Assembly: GCA_934045905.1 (NCBI GenBank)
Contig: OW203762.1
Location: 52,539,411-52,603,410 of the forward strand
DNA length: 64,000 nt
DNA from: Leuctra nigra
Taxonomy: Eukaryota > Arthropoda > Insecta > Plecoptera > Leuctridae
Direction of reading: 5' to 3'
Within the stretch, counting starts at the first letter, position 1. Each line of letters opens with the position of its first letter. Both the position numbers and the translations under genes were made by a program. Below, piece by piece: positions 1-13,964 of the stretch. The notes under the pieces are model-generated. The model ran no database searches. It was given only the letters and a program-made list of their open reading frames with translations, and was not told the DNA's origin.

Positions 1-3000
1 TGCAATTCTCGAACCCGAGTCTCCTGAGAGCTGATCTGACACCGAAGTGTCAGCTTTCCATCTTCGCGTTTTCTAATTCAATGGTATATTTGTTGGCATT
101 TTTCTTCTAAGAGAGAAGAGAATCAAAGAATTTGTTGTATTCTTTAGCACTGAAAGCTAACTTTTCCCAAGGCTAAAATCTAATTAATTTAACAATGTCT
201 CTTTTCTGTAGCTATATCTGCTTTGCAATACCTTTAAAAATTGTGATTTCATTTCAATTTTTGAGAAGGAAAGTAAATGTTTCCTAAGGCAACTAATCTT
301 ATTCAATTAATAATGTCTTCGTTCTGTTCTGTTACTATTTGTTGAATTTAAACCAACTACGTGGCGCAACCTTTAAAAATATGTTTTTTTCATTTGATGT
401 CAATGAAAGTAAATGTCCCCCCACTAGCTAACTAATCTCATTAATATATCTTAAATCTGTTTCCATTTGTTGAATTCAAAAAACTACTTGGCAACATCAT
501 AAATAACGGCATAACCCCAATGAAAGTCCATGGTATCTATCGATGCAGGAAACCTATTTACTATCATTACAGATGAATCTATCGCTGGGCTCGAGACAAA
601 TATCTTGGCAGAAAAAGCGCCTCTTCGCATTTCTTCTCGACGTCTGTTTCATCGAGCAACAAGTTAGCGTCGCGACGTCTGACGTCGCCGGGTCACGTGA
701 TGCGCCTGGACATAATCTGGACATTAACGCAAAGCAGGTAAAAGCTCACGGGTTCCGTTGAAACCATAAATAATCTATGTCTGGATGGAGAAGCTCAAGC
801 CCGAAGCCGGAGCTAAGCTTTGACCTAGAAAATTATTCAAGTTTAACGAAAACCAAAGAGTGATGGATTATCTCCAGCCTTCGTCAAATAAACAAATCAT
901 CCTGAGATATACACGTATTACAACAAATTACAACAAATTAATTCATATTTAATAATATTTATATGTGTTGTGCAAATGTTGGTTGTGGAAAATTTTATAA
1001 TAAAATTTTATAATAAAAATAAAATGCGATAATATCATGTATATTTGCGTACTTCAGAGTGAACTTTTGAGTTACTGTATGGGCTATGTATGGGTTGTAT
1101 GGGCTATGAAGGTCTGGGAGGGCTGTGATAAGGCTATAGGGCTCATGAATGGCTCATACGGCGTTAAATCGGTCAGGTGTGAATTTGATGAAACTGCGAG
1201 CAGGTTGCTTTTGTTTCTCTAACGACGTCAATTATACTCAATAGCAAGCATCAAGAGATAGCAATAACTTCGTTACACTCAATTTTAAAAGCTATTGGCG
1301 TCATTAAAGCACGTTCAGGCCTATCATCACGATGAGCAGAAACGCTGGCGCTACTTAAGCACACCTGTATCAGCTAGATGCTATAAATAAAGAATGTGAT
1401 AGGACATAATTTCCAAGCACCGGGCGGAGATGACTTAACACGCCACGAGCTGTGAGTGGGTCTAAATAATAATTTACCGTCCGCATTTATTTGCATACAC
1501 ATAACTGTCATAACAGAGCCGCAACTCATTAACACGCATTAACAACGACTGATCTTCTCGTTTCACCACTACTCGATGCACCCTCTCTCCAAACAACAAC
1601 ACTGCGTCAAAACGCCTCTGCTGTTGCTCACAGTGGATTCACTATTTGTTCATGTTTCCCCCTGTGGAATTATGCCGGTGGGTACGTTGAATATTTTATC
1701 GTTGAATATAATATGCAATTTGGACAGTGCATGCCAGCCCGGGAAACAAGCAGAGAAAATGCGACGACAATTTGGTGCAAATGAAGCGACGATGAGTTTC
1801 GAAATTAGTTTTGAATTGAATTATAAAAAATCTGATTGAAACTCGGCGATGGACGAATGAAGCGTGGAATTTGAAAACAGTTTCAATGTTAAAAAGTCGT
1901 CAAATAATTACGACGTTGTGCATTAATAGTGGCGTCCGGAATGTCACACTCCGCGATGGCCGCGTTACTTTACGAGCTGCACAGCGCGGTCCCTGGGTCG
2001 ACTCCAGCTGAGATAAGTAATGGAAGATGTCGGCGAGATTGCAAGACACCGGTATGATGGATAGCTCCATCCTGACCCCTGCTGGCCGAACTTATAATCA
2101 CTTTAGCGCAACAAAACAAAGGCGAGACTTCAGGCATTTTCGATCGGGTAAACTTGTGTGACGAAGAGAGCATCGAGCGTCTTCTTGAAAAGAGGGGGAG
2201 AGGCGTTTTACGCATGTGGCCAATCTCCGCCGCCCATCCGCGTGTCATTTTTAAACTTCTAATTCATCCCTAAACGAAAGTTTGTAAAAGTTTATTTTTC
2301 CCTTCTGTGTTTTTTTTGCTGTCCTCGCTGGATTTTTATACTCAAACTTCCTCCAGACTTTGTTTATAATCTCGCCACATTCCGTCTCTACTCAAAGTTG
2401 TGTTGATAAATATTCACTCGCCCACATGGGGACTGCGGGGGTGCGAAGCAGCGGCCAGCCCTTGCTGATTAGTAAATCATTCCTGTGATGTGGTTCGACT
2501 CTGCTTTGTGTGAGGACTCTGCGTCACAGATGCGAGAATCAAATACAAAGCTTCACCGCACTTACTCCAAAATCTTTGTATGCAATATTCAAGGCCCACT
2601 TTCCTGCGACAAATGAAACTACAGCAGAATAATTCAATCATCAACTTTGTCAGTGTAAAACCCGCTTCCGCCAGTTTGATTTCCGGTTTTGTTTTCCCAA
2701 GTAAATGCAGCTCTGACCCGATAATCCTACAGCCAGCAACGATGCTATGAAAGTTAAGGATTAAACTTTATATTCCTAAACCGATTACGAACGGCTTCAG
2801 GAGAAACATCTATCCTGAGTATGAAGGCTGACTTACGGCTAAGCATAAAATTCGCAATACGTAACCCTATAATGCAATTATTCCGGTTACCTTGCTATTA
2901 CTGGTTCTGTAGGCAAACCTGCGTAGCCTAAAACCTGCAGAAGTTTTGTTCGAAATGGAGAAACAAAACGTACGTTCCCCAAAGGATCTGGTACTTAATT

Positions 3001-4990
3001 AAATTGCAAAAAACGTTTGAGCAAAGAAAGTTTATTTAATTTTAAAAATAACACAAAATCCTATTTCTTTCAAGGAAAATCAATTAACTACAAAGCTAGG
3101 ACGATGTTTCCTAATTTTGTTGCTGACTTAAGAGCTACAGAACGTTCTCTGTAAGATGATTTGCTCTCCCCACAACTTGGTGTCAGAGGTGGGATGTGTC
3201 GAACCTAGATCAATCGTATCATATATCATCGCGTAATAACTTTTCTTCAGTGATGGGAAACCCTTCTGCAAGGGCTGATCTGAAAGAGATCCGTGGATCT
3301 TTTCCCCATGTAATAAGTTTACCAACATTTCTCGTCTTGTTTACTCTGTCGAGAAGATTTATTTGCACGTCGCTGAAGAAGAATTGTGTCAAGTATATAT
3401 TCCTCTCCAGTACAAAACGTAGAGGAGATTCTAAGGAATAAGAAATAATCTGCTCTGCGTCTTGCTCACCGTCATGTTTGTTTGTGTCTATCAAGTGTTG
3501 TTCTGTGCAACACAATAATGTACCAGGCGGAGGCGGGGCAAGCGCTTGCTAATGCTCACAACTACGCACACAAAAAGCCCCAACGAATGTTTTCCGAGAC
3601 AATTTCTCTAAACGTCTCCGCGCGGCTCGTCGCGACAAAGTCTATCAGTTCGATGCTCGGCCATTCAAGCAAGTGTGAATAATGGCGTCCACAGGAACCT
3701 TAGCGATTGAAATCGAGGGGCTTTGAGCTCCGAGCCGTTTTGTTGTCAGCTCTACACGCTTTTGACTCTCAATCTTTTCACAAAAACAAAGCCCTTTGTT
3801 GGTGGCTGGGGGGATGAAAAATAAAGCATTAATATATATGTATTTTGACAATCTCTCAGTATCAGAGTTTCTGGTTATCAGGTTCCATTTCATTTCAGCA
3901 GGGATCTAAAAAATGCTAAACGATATATTCGTTCCTCAATCGCAACCGCTTGTAGGCATTTTACATCGTTTCAATAATGTATAAAAAGCGAGTCAGAGGT
4001 AGAGAGGTCCTTTAATACCGTGTGTGTGCTCGGTTTCATTTGGTGGAAAAACAGACTGCGAGTTCATTGCGTTTCGAATGAAGTTAAGTTCTTGCTGTAC
4101 TCTGTGTATTCCTCCCCAAGAGAGGAGAATACGCCCAGCTATTTGTACAAGTTTGTTGTAATAGTTGAGGTCCGGTGGCGCTAAGCCTCCCTGCGGAATA
4201 CCAGCGCATGGCGCCACTGTGCAAGAGTTCTCTTGGCGCAATCTCGGATCTGATTTTCAGGAACCTACAAGTTACTTTCAAACATTGAACAAGGAAATTG
4301 AAAGAAAATAAAGCGAGGTTGATCGGTTAACCTGGCTCCTCTCAGTGCTGTTCACTAGTCTCGTTTCGTTTGGAAAGTATAGTCGTTCAGACCAAACTCT
4401 AATCCTGAAGGATTGGGGATATATTGATGGGCAGGAGAAGTTTTCCATTAGGCTCAATCTGTGATTCTTGCTTCCTTCCAATCCAGCTTAATAAAGTTTC
4501 CGTACTTCGAGGAAAAAAATACAATAAGCTCACATTGTAAACACTAACAAAATAACGCTTCTTATAGTGGAAAACATTTTTCATCAATAAGCACAGCCCG
4601 GGGACAATCAGGTAAACACAACTCTTGTAATAATTTATATTATGCGTGATTATATTATTTTAAATGTTTTGTTTGATCAGTATAATTCCAAATTTATTTA
4701 ACATGTCCATTAAGTAAATATTCCCACGAAGAATATTCTTGGCTCCTGATTGAAATGTTTTCAATTATAATGCATATTTAAAATGTTCACGTCTTTGACT
4801 TAAACTGGAACTAATGCTGAAAGACGCAGAATACTTAAAGACGATTACTTCAAACCTTCTTATTAGTGAACAATGAATGTGCACGTTCCGCAACTTCATC
4901 ATGTCCCACAATTTCGTGTCCTAACTTCTCGAATTAAAATTCGCTTGAATGAAAGCCTGGAAAGCAGGCGCCGTAACGTCATTCAACACG
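1..4990. other. Intergenic/intronic DNA without recognisable genes
   Basis: AT-rich sequence with only short open frames that lack family motifs. Because the GPCR exon at 5099-6140 ends in a splice donor pointing toward lower coordinates, much of this stretch is probably an intron of that gene. I looked for a continuation of the ectodomain on the minus strand and did not see one, so the next exon may lie left of the window. Confidence 0.5.
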
Positions 4991-5098
4991 CTCAAGAAAG
5001 TACCTGGGGTTCCGTGATCGCGATCATAGTAACTAGAAAGACCAAATAACCCGTTTGTATATGTAAGTTTTGATTGATCAAGTTGAGCGAGAACTCAC

Positions 5099-6140
5099 CT
5101 CGAGAGAACTGGTTGTAGTTGCGGATGACGTTCTCCGCGTTCTTCCGCGCGATGTAGAACCACTCCGACGTGTTGCTCAAGTACTTGTACTCGACGGCGA
5201 GGTCCTTGACGAGGATCGGTCCCTCGGGCAGCCGATAAGCGTAGGGGCAGAACAGCCAATAGTCCTTGTATTGATACTGGTCGTAGCAGTTCCCTGCCGC
5301 GAAGATGTCGTCGTCGAACTCCACCATCGCGAACACCGACGCGTGCAGGAGGTACTCGGAGTAGAGCACATCGCGGTCCGCATACTTCCAGATGCGCGTC
5401 AACATGTTGGCGCGATTCACAGCGACGTCGGCCTCCACGCGGAAGCGCTCTTGAGCGTAGCGGTCGACGACGCCCTCGCCCAGGTTCAGATCCGTCCCAG
5501 CCGTGCAGTTCTCGCCGAGGAGGTGCTGCGACTCGACGATGCGGAGAAATCTCGTCACAATGTCGACTTGACCTCTCCTCGGATCGTCCTCTTTGATGTT
5601 CTCGACGTCGGAGTTGGTCGACACTGAATCAGTACCCTCCTCGTCGACCTTCGACGGCGTGTAGTCGACGTCGTCTTCGTACTCCTCATCGCGCGGGATG
5701 TCGAGGTTCTTGATGGCGCCGTGAGGCTGAAGTTTATTCTTGTGAATCGCTTTCCCGACGCCTTCTAAGAGTTTACCACCGATAAATCGGTCGTTCGTTT
5801 GATCAGCTTGTTCTTGGACGTCCCTTTGAGGCGTTGTACTTCGCTCAAATACGAGAACTGTTCCAAGAGTGGATTGTTCCACGTCGCTCGAGGCGTCGCC
5901 GTCTGATTGTTGATCTTCTTGCGGGGGCCAAGTGACTAGCTCTCGCTCGTCGCCTCCGCTGAAGGACAGGGGTTCGAAGCCACCGCGACGCCCGGGACGT
6001 GTGAAATGCGATCGTGATCGACTATGACGGATCGGCAGGGGATGATCGTCGTCGAAATGCGCCGCTTCGGGCGTCGCCGTCGCGATGCACAAGTGCATCA
6101 GGAAGAGTGTTAACACCGACACGCTTAAAGACGTCACCAT
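5099..6140 (-). CDS. GPR158/GPR179-like orphan class C GPCR, N-terminal ectodomain exon (partial)
   Basis: Start ATG at 6140; the frame runs 347 codons plus one base to a strong donor (AG|GTGAGT, exon end 5099). The open frame continues to 4992 but that part is intron read-through. Residues 1-22 form a signal peptide. Residues about 30-200 are a low-complexity, acidic, proteolysis-prone linker. From about 205 the sequence becomes ordered and conserved-looking: NCTAGTDLNLGEGVVDRY, FAMVEFDDDIFAAGNCYD, and YLSNTSEWFYIARKNAENV, with likely N-glycosylation at NCT and NTS. The last block resembles the NxTEWF region of the GPR158 ectodomain and, as I remember it, the fly CG31760/Smog family. No transmembrane exons are visible here. 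The family assignment is from memory of motifs; an unrelated secreted protein is the alternative. Confidence 0.55.
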
Positions 6141-6394
6141 TTTCTAATTTGTCAGTTTCAATTAACTCTTTTAGTCCCAATTAAGAGCTCTTCACAAAAC
6201 TGCGGCGGTGTTTTACGAACAAATTGAGTCAATGAGCTCTGCCTTTTCCTATTAACTAATTTGATAATATAGACTTCTCGTCACATACATAATTGTTTTT
6301 GTCTTTGAAACATTTTATTTAACATATTCAAACAGTATATTTTAATATTTGAATGAACACATAGTAAACATCAATAAGTAACACTGACGTCGTG

Positions 6395-6545
6395 GTCATG
6401 AACTCGTCGCGACGCTTGGATCGAAGAGACGGGACGTGGTGTGGAGATCGACCAGTGCGCGGAGCCGACGCTCGACTGAGGCTCCAGCGACGTCGCCGGC
6501 GCCTATAAGCTCCACCTGGACGCTCCACACGTGCGGCGCAATCGC
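6395..6545 (-). promoter_or_regulatory. GC-rich island, candidate promoter/5' UTR of the GPCR-like gene
   Basis: This stretch of about 150 bp is far more GC-rich than its flanks and lies 250-400 bp upstream of the minus-strand start codon at 6140. Read on the minus strand it has CTTATAGG about 30 bp before a TCAGTC initiator-like hexamer. This is suggestive only; no transcript start is shown. Confidence 0.3.
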
Positions 6546-7328
6546 ATTCACATCGGCGACCTACAAGCCTTCATCATCATCATCATCAGTGATGAAGAAA
6601 CAATACAAATGATGATATCAAGCTTAGTAAATGTTTTTTATAATGCCCCAGTGGCACGTAAAAACCACCCCTTTTAACTAAACTCCGCATAAAACTTTTA
6701 ACACGCTGCTAAATATTCTCAGCGAATTGCATTCGATATAATACCCCCCGAGGTAATGAATAAGATCCAATCTTGCATCGCTGAGAAACAAAGCAAATGG
6801 AAGCAATATACAATGATGGTATCGCAATCCTTCCTGGTCGGCATTCACTTGTGTGTTTTGTAAAACACGAAACTTTGGCTGTTACTGCAGATGAATACAA
6901 CATAAATGAAAAAGTCGTTGGAATATTGAGAAATGTGCCATCGACGGTATTCATTAGTGATGAAAAGGAAGTCAGTTCTCTCATTCTCCGCATTAAAGTA
7001 CTGTACTGCGCAAAAGCGACTGCACCTTGCATCTGACGGATGCCGGCACCTCCACCAAGACAGAGGCGGCTTCTGCTGTAACGTTAAAACCGCCGACTAA
7101 TGTGAGCTGCTTTTATCTGACCAGATCACATTATGAATTTAAGTAAAGCTTAAAACGCTCCATGTAAGTACTTAATTAAATGTATATTAGAGGTAATGGG
7201 GAGTTCATAATAATTTATACTTAATAGAACCGTACTCAATGAGTAAGGGATTACGTAAATTAATTATTTGAGTGAGTGTAGCGAGCAACTGCATTTTGCA
7301 CTTTTGAACACTTTCTTTGTTTTTTGTG

Positions 7329-7372
7329 TGTGTTTGTTTGTTTGTTTGTTTGTTTGTTTGTTTGTTTGTTTG
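7329..7372. repeat. (GTTT)n microsatellite
   Basis: About ten uninterrupted GTTT units, directly next to a degraded Helitron-like fragment. Confidence 0.9.
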
Positions 7373-7375
7373 GCT

Positions 7376-7826
7376 CGACGCACAGGTCACAATTTTTTCC
7401 GATCGAGCTGAAATTTTGCACACATACTAATATCATTCTAACTTAATCGTGTAAAGTGTTTGAGAGTTGCCCTCTGATGGGTTCTAAAATGAAAATATCT
7501 CCCGATTGGTCGAAAATCAAAATGTTCCGATTAAGTTCAAATTTTGCATGGACAAGAATACCATTTTCATTTCCATTTTCAGAAGAAATTGTATCGACAT
7601 TTAACTTCCAGTGCAACTTAGAACTGATTTTCTTTATGGATCAGAGTGTAAAGATGGCTATTATCAGTTTCGCAATGAAGATCAGGTAATTTTATTTTTA
7701 TCTAGTGGATCGTATTTCAATTCACTCTCGATGAATATTATGTTTTCTGTGCGTTACGATATTCCGGATGGAGATGTTGCGCGTTTCTGTGCTCGCTCAT
7801 CAACGCATTACACAAAGCGTTACCTA
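7376..7826 (+). mobile_element. Helitron-like family A fragment, degraded
   Basis: Contains the family's internal phrase CGATCGAGCTGAAATTTTGC near 7400 and its 3' end, GCTCGCTCATCAACGC then a terminal CTAG at 7823-7826. The canonical start TTGAGCGAGCG is missing, so the copy is 5'-truncated or rearranged. It encodes nothing recognisable. Confidence 0.6.
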
Positions 7827-8954
7827 GTATATGAATCATAAACATTCTTATGTCATTCATAAATTACAGTTATAAAATAAAATGTTGAAAAACAAGACGC
7901 TTGTGTCACCGTCACTCAAGTCCCCCCGTTCTGTTGTTTTCTCCCCGCTTCAAGTCGTAACACTCATCTTTAATATGTCAAAAAGGGTAAACGTGAATAA
8001 AACGACGGAGCATCTCGACAACTTTCCCGGACATTAATTCGATAACGCAGTCCCGAACTTCGCGTTGACAAGGACGTGTCTTCCGCTGATCTAATAAAGC
8101 CAAGTAGTTACATTTCAGTCATCACCGCGAACCCAGCAACGTAACAAGAACTTCTTACAGAAACAAGTTTGTTTAAGTTTAACTAATTTCTGGACTCTAT
8201 TAATCTCCATTGAAATGAGCTCCGAATGGCATTGAACGTCACGTCAAACCCCACACCGTCTGCTTGTTTAAGTATGTAAAGTCATAAGAGATTCTAAACC
8301 ACTCACTATCACCTCGCTGGGCAACTATTTGAGGCGAACATTTCCAACTCTCTATGCATGAGGCAATTGGGTCAGCAGAATGCTAAGTAGATGGCTGGAA
8401 GGTGAACCTGTGTCCCAAGCAAAGTGCCCCGCGTCTCGGGTTGGTCGGTTCGAGTTGATGACACTGGACAACTACACACCCCGCTATGCATTGACCCATC
8501 TAGGTGCCTATTTACCCACTCAACTGCAGCCACTCGACGCCATCACAGTAATTTCATTACGCGAATTGTCACATTAATTGGAATTGAATTCAGTGTGTGT
8601 GTATAGCTCTTAGAGATCCTCGAGAGGATTGGCAAAACAGAGATAATCAAATGTGCATTGATTAACTTCGACAGCCAATTCAATTTTTATATGTAAATTG
8701 TTAATTTATATACAAATGATTGGATAATCATTGAATTATTGGTACTTGGATTATAAACCACGTTGAATAAAGACTAGTTTGTAGATGGATTCAAAGTTCC
8801 GTGAAGTTACATGTGATTTTCAGAGTTACCATTGTTGAAGCGAGGAAGAATATTCATGTTTCTAGATGCAAATTAGTCATCAAAGTAGGTATTTTAATTT
8901 GATTCCAATATTATTCGGAAAGTATGAAGGGATGTGCGATGTGAAAAATATCAG

Positions 8955-9112
8955 ATCGAGCCAGGGTTCGAACCCAGGAGTTTCACTTGCCGGGCGAGTG
9001 CTCTAGCAACTCCGCTAACCGTCCAAGGAACAATACGCATGACAATGTGTGCTCAGTTGGTAGAGAGCTCGCCCGGCGATGAGTTTCGGGTTTGAGCCCC
9101 TGTTCGGCATAA
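8955..9112. repeat. Head-to-head pair of tRNA-like (SINE-type) sequences
   Basis: The minus strand of 8955-9023 carries a tRNA-like T arm (GGGTTCGAACCC) and an A-box-like segment. The plus strand of 9050-9110 carries a second, more diverged copy (GGGTTTGAGCCCC). Flanking sequence is also inverted-repeated. Neither half folds into a complete acceptor stem, so I read this as a foldback derived from tRNA-type SINE heads rather than as tRNA genes. Confidence 0.5.
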
Positions 9113-9549
9113 TATTGTTTTACATCATACATGATTTCAGATTTTGATATGACCGGATATTTCATAATTTCGAATGTTTTACAGTCTAAATACAATGTTC
9201 TATACTAATACAAAACAATTTAATACGATCTCGTGTGTTAATCGCTCCAATGCTAATGTGGGTCTTAATAATTATGGAAATTTCAGTGAGTCAGTCACAT
9301 AGGATGATGCAAAGGAAGAAGCTTGCTATTGTGCCTGGTAATACGATGTGGTAATGTGATCATTTCAATATTCATATATTCCTTGGTCTGATATCAACTA
9401 TGCTGCAGCCCTAATGATTGAATTGCAATACAGGACATTGCATTACTCCTCATATGGAATCTAAATTATACAAATACCAAGCACGTAAAAAACATAGAGA
9501 CAGTGAAAGATTGTGGGAAGACATTTCGTTATTATTAATAAGTGCTTAA

Positions 9550-9934
9550 GACGGCTGGGTAGTGAGTTTGACCTTGAAGAGTTTTTTAATCGACTTTTAT
9601 CAATATCTGTTACCAATGTAATTGTTAACAAAATAAGGCTTTGTACGCGTCTTCAGAACTGTTCAATGAAAATAATTTCATATAGCTTGAAATGGTTTAT
9701 AAGATTAACTTTGTCCTACAAATGTTTAGTGCCCGAAAATTAGTAAAATTATGGTACTAAACATCTGTTGGACAAAATAAAACTAATAACTTATTCCAAG
9801 CTATGCAATTATTTTCATTGAACAGTTCTGAAGACGCGTACAAAGCCTTGTTTTGTTAACAATTACATTGGTAAAAGATATTGATAAAAATCGATTAAAA
9901 AACTCTTCAAGGCCACGCTCACTACTCAGCCCTC
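9550..9934. mobile_element. Foldback MITE, TTAA target duplication
   Basis: Two long arms (about 150 bp) are inverted copies, beginning GACGGCTGGGTAGTGAG on the left and GAGGGCTGAGTAGTGAG on the right (minus strand). TTAA lies immediately outside both ends (9546-9549 and 9935-9938), the target-site signature of piggyBac-type transposition. No transposase is encoded. Confidence 0.7.
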
Positions 9935-9938
9935 TTAA

Positions 9939-12652
9939 TATTATTTACCATTATTCTCTAAGGCTCTATCTAAGGTTACATGGAATATTAATTTGCACAA
10001 GTGGAGATTATTAATTGCATGTCACCTATTTGCTCAACGAACAACAAATCGGTAGGTGCTTGAAACTTGAAATTGGCCAGAAGTTCTTGTTGCAGATGTC
10101 TTAGCGCAGGTCAAGCGCAGGGCTATTTGACTATGTAAATGTCATTAAGTTCCTCCCCCCCCCCCCCTCTCTTGACCGACGCCCGCCGCCGCGCTGGCAA
10201 ACCGCGTCGCGACGGAATACCGGAATTCCACAGCCTGATCGGAAGATATTACATCCCTTCTTGCTGGGTGATCATCTTACAAGGGTCCTACCAGACACGA
10301 TATTATGTTCGTTGTGAATTATAATTTTCTTGTACTGTGTGTATTGTGTTGTGGCCAATTCCTTGTTCCTTGGAACGAAGTATTTTTTCAGAACATTGTC
10401 TACCCTCTGACCCAAATGATTGAAACCATGCTTTTGTTCAAAATAAAAAATAACATGATGCATGTGAATTTAAAAACATCTTTAATTTTACTTTATCACC
10501 AGATAAAAAACAGCCGCGTAAAATATCTAATAAAAGAAAGCCACACACTGGAGTACTCTAAGTCTCATTGTAACTAGTGAAGTGAAGTTTCCTCACTGCC
10601 ATAAGAACCGCACAGTTTACGTGAATGTGTCAAGTAAGTGGCCAGTGCTTTTCTTTGCTGGAGTTTGGAAGAGTCTGGCACTCTCTAGGCTAGAAGCCAG
10701 GAGAAGTGGCACGCTCGACAGCAGGCTACCCTAAATGATTTCATCGGTAGCTTCCAGCTCGAGATGCAACACACATACATACAGATCACGTAGTTTTATG
10801 CGGATTCAACAATATTATGTTATAACGTTTTAGATATATCGCTCTGACCGATGAAGCTATTCTGCCAGCGATGATTTCAGTCTTTTAAGTCCTTGTCTTG
10901 CCTTCATTTCTCTTTGCCAATTATTTGTGATTCATTAGAAATATAAAAAGTAAAAAGTAATATGTTGTCAAAAATGTCACATCGTTCTCTGGAAATAAAT
11001 TGGCACAACTTACAGAAGGTAAAAATAAAATCTTTCGCAACACAAAAATTAATTTGATTTTACTTCGTAATAACTTTGCACGTCCCGTAGATTTGCAAAT
11101 CCGAGTTGAATTCTCCCGAGTTGTAATTAATTATCATTTATAATTATTCCCATAAAATCCAATGTGCGGTTCCGTGCAAAGCCATGATAGGTTATTTCAT
11201 TATTACAAGTCATTAATACCGTTGATTCCGTGGACGCAGTGTTTGCAAATAAAACAAGCAATAAAGAGTGAAACGTGAATATTTCATTTCCCTGCGACGA
11301 GACTGTTGTTTGGAATTGAAATGCTATCGCCTAGGCCGAGGCGGCGGTGATATTGATGGAAAACAGTGGACTCTTGCAGGACTGATCATACGTTTTAATT
11401 GGAACATTTGTACTGCGTAACTCGAGATGTCAATGATTCAAACACAGATGGCGTATCGAGTAACATGTGATTGAAGCGTCAGGACAGAGTCCGGGTAGAA
11501 ATGTTTTCACTTCAATTGAATATGGGGTTTTAATTATCATATATTTCTAGGTTGAATTTATATTACTAATACTGCAGTTGAAAAGTAAGTCAGAACGTTT
11601 AATTTTGACATGTTTTCAAGCAAAATTATGCATTTTGGGTACGGTTTTTAATGTCTTGCTTATTTGCTAACTATTAAACAGTTGATTAGGACATATTGCC
11701 ATGGCAACAACCATTCCTTGAATGACCGTTTAAATATTAAGTACTGGTTTAGCAAGTCATTGAAAAACCGGCCTTTAAAATCCGTGCTTTTTTAGGACTA
11801 ATGGAAAGTGTGCTGATTCAACAGGTATTAATTGAGATTTAATTTTAAATAGTGAATTGCCTCCACGGTCTACAGCTTGGGCTGAAACTTGTCCATTATA
11901 ATTCCATCGTAGGGAGTTTGCAAACCCAAACATAAAGGTTCCCCTAAAACAAGGGTTTATAGCAGAAATTGGAAATTGTACAGAAGCAAGAAAAGCATAA
12001 CAAAGCTTATAAGCTCCTTACCATACGGAACGCTAACTTCAAATATACTTATAGGAATTACGAAGGATATGTCTCAGTTTTGTGAGAAATATTCTATCCT
12101 ACGTCCAATTCTTTTAGAGGAACTTTCACGAAGTTAAATACTTCGTTTCGTGTTATGCAGGGAGCAGAATATTCTCATTCCCGACACTGATCACCTTCCA
12201 TTTGATAGGAAAAGACACATCATTTACACCCAGGACTGGCAGGGGAATTGCACTTGGCACTTTGTCATCGCTCACTGGCGAGATCGTGACGGACTGAAGA
12301 GATATTTCCCACCTCTGAATAAACAAGATAATCCAGACTTCTGAAGCTTTCTTCTGGACAAGAACGAAGAAACTGGATGACTATGTCAATTGTAAAGTCA
12401 TCAATTTTATCAATGGTTGACGGGGGTGACGGGAACTTCTCACAGAAAAGATCGAGTTAGTTCATAGTGGAATGTATGTAGATTGAGGGCACTTTCAATG
12501 GAAGTAATGGATCTAGTCTAGCCATTTTGGATGCTCTTATCATAGCAGTAAGTGGAATATAGTTGGCTTGGGTGCACGTTTTAATGAAGTAAGTAGATTT
12601 TAGAAGCTTGGGGCTACTTTTTATTAGTAAGTTGAATGTAGACATCTTTAAT
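9939..12652. other. Intergenic DNA, no gene seen
   Basis: AT-rich, with a poly-C run near 10152-10168. Open frames here are short and without recognisable motifs. Confidence 0.5.
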
Positions 12653-13964
12653 CTAGTGGAGCGGTCGCTCCACGCCAGCCAAGTCGTACAGCGCGCGCAC
12701 ACTCTCATTTAAAAAGGCTGGAGCAACCCACTTTTACTGTAAGCATCAAAGTGGCATTTTCGGCCTACTGGATCTTAAAAATGGGAAATCTCACATTGTT
12801 GCGAAATATTTTAATTTAGAGCTATGGCCCACCCTACCATATATTCCAAGTTTGGCAATAATACGTTATGCAGTTTGCGAGCTGGAGGACAGTGAAAATC
12901 GTGAAATTGTACGGCTTTCAGATAATGATTATGATTATAATTCATCTTCCAATAATTCCGCGGTCTCCGCCACAGGCTAAACGGCAGGGTCGATTGACCC
13001 GAAATTTTCACCACATATAAAGCTCGTCTGCCTGATGATACCTTGCCCTTATAAATTTTTTGTGCCGCCATTTTGAAACCGGAAGTGACGTCATATCTCA
13101 AAAACGGCTTAACCGATCGGAACGAAATTTGCGCCAATCGATTCAGACGGTCCTCTATATGAAATAACAGTAGTTAAATTAAAGTTTTCTAATTACTGAA
13201 ACCGGAAATGACGTCATAGTTAAGCGAAATCTGCCTAAATTCACTTCCCTTTATATAAAAACCAACTACATATTCAGAAGTCTTATAATGAAATATTAGT
13301 ATTTATATACAAATTAATACAATGTGTAAGAGCTTTCAGCCGCCATTTTGAAAACCGGAAGTGATGCCATATCTCGAAAACGGCTGGACCTATTGGAACG
13401 ATGCTTTCGCAATTCTTCATGGTATATCACTTTAAGTATATATTTAGCTCCAAACAATATTTTTTTTAGTAAATTATTCGGAAATGGCTTATTTTTTAAA
13501 AAGAATTAGCCATTGTTGCCCCAAAAAGTTTTACAAGTTGTGTAAATAAACTAAAAAAATAATTGATATCCCCATAAAAAACACTCCGTGTAAAAAAAAC
13601 AGCCAAGTCTCTTCAACAAAAAAAAAAAATATTATGAAATCTAAAAATTCTGCACTGAAACGTAGTGATATCAAAAAATGAGCTAAGTCAAATCTTTATT
13701 TGAAAATTAAAAAATACTTGGCGCATCGTTTTTTTAGGGCATTGTAGGTATAGGTACTGTAAGTATATGTGTTTATATCTAGCCTATACTTCTGAGCTAT
13801 TTATATACACGATGCGCCAAGTATTTTTTAATTTTCAAATAAAGATTTGACTTGGCTCATTTTTTGATATCACTACGTTTCAGTGCAGAATTTTTAGATT
13901 TCATAATATTTTTTTTTAGTTGAAGAGACTTGGCTGTTTTTTTTACACGGAGTGTTTTTTATGG
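12653..13964 (-). mobile_element. Helitron-like family B, copy 1 (non-autonomous)
   Basis: Read on the minus strand the 3' end is a hairpin, GGAGCGACCGCTCC, followed by A and CTAG (12653-12656). The body shares long stretches with 25027-26321, including CGGAAGTGACGTCATATCTC. The 5' end is a long palindrome (13567-13964) whose arms begin CCATAAAAAACACTCCGTG. The extreme TC start seen in copy 2 is lost here. No Rep/helicase coding is present. Confidence 0.7.
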
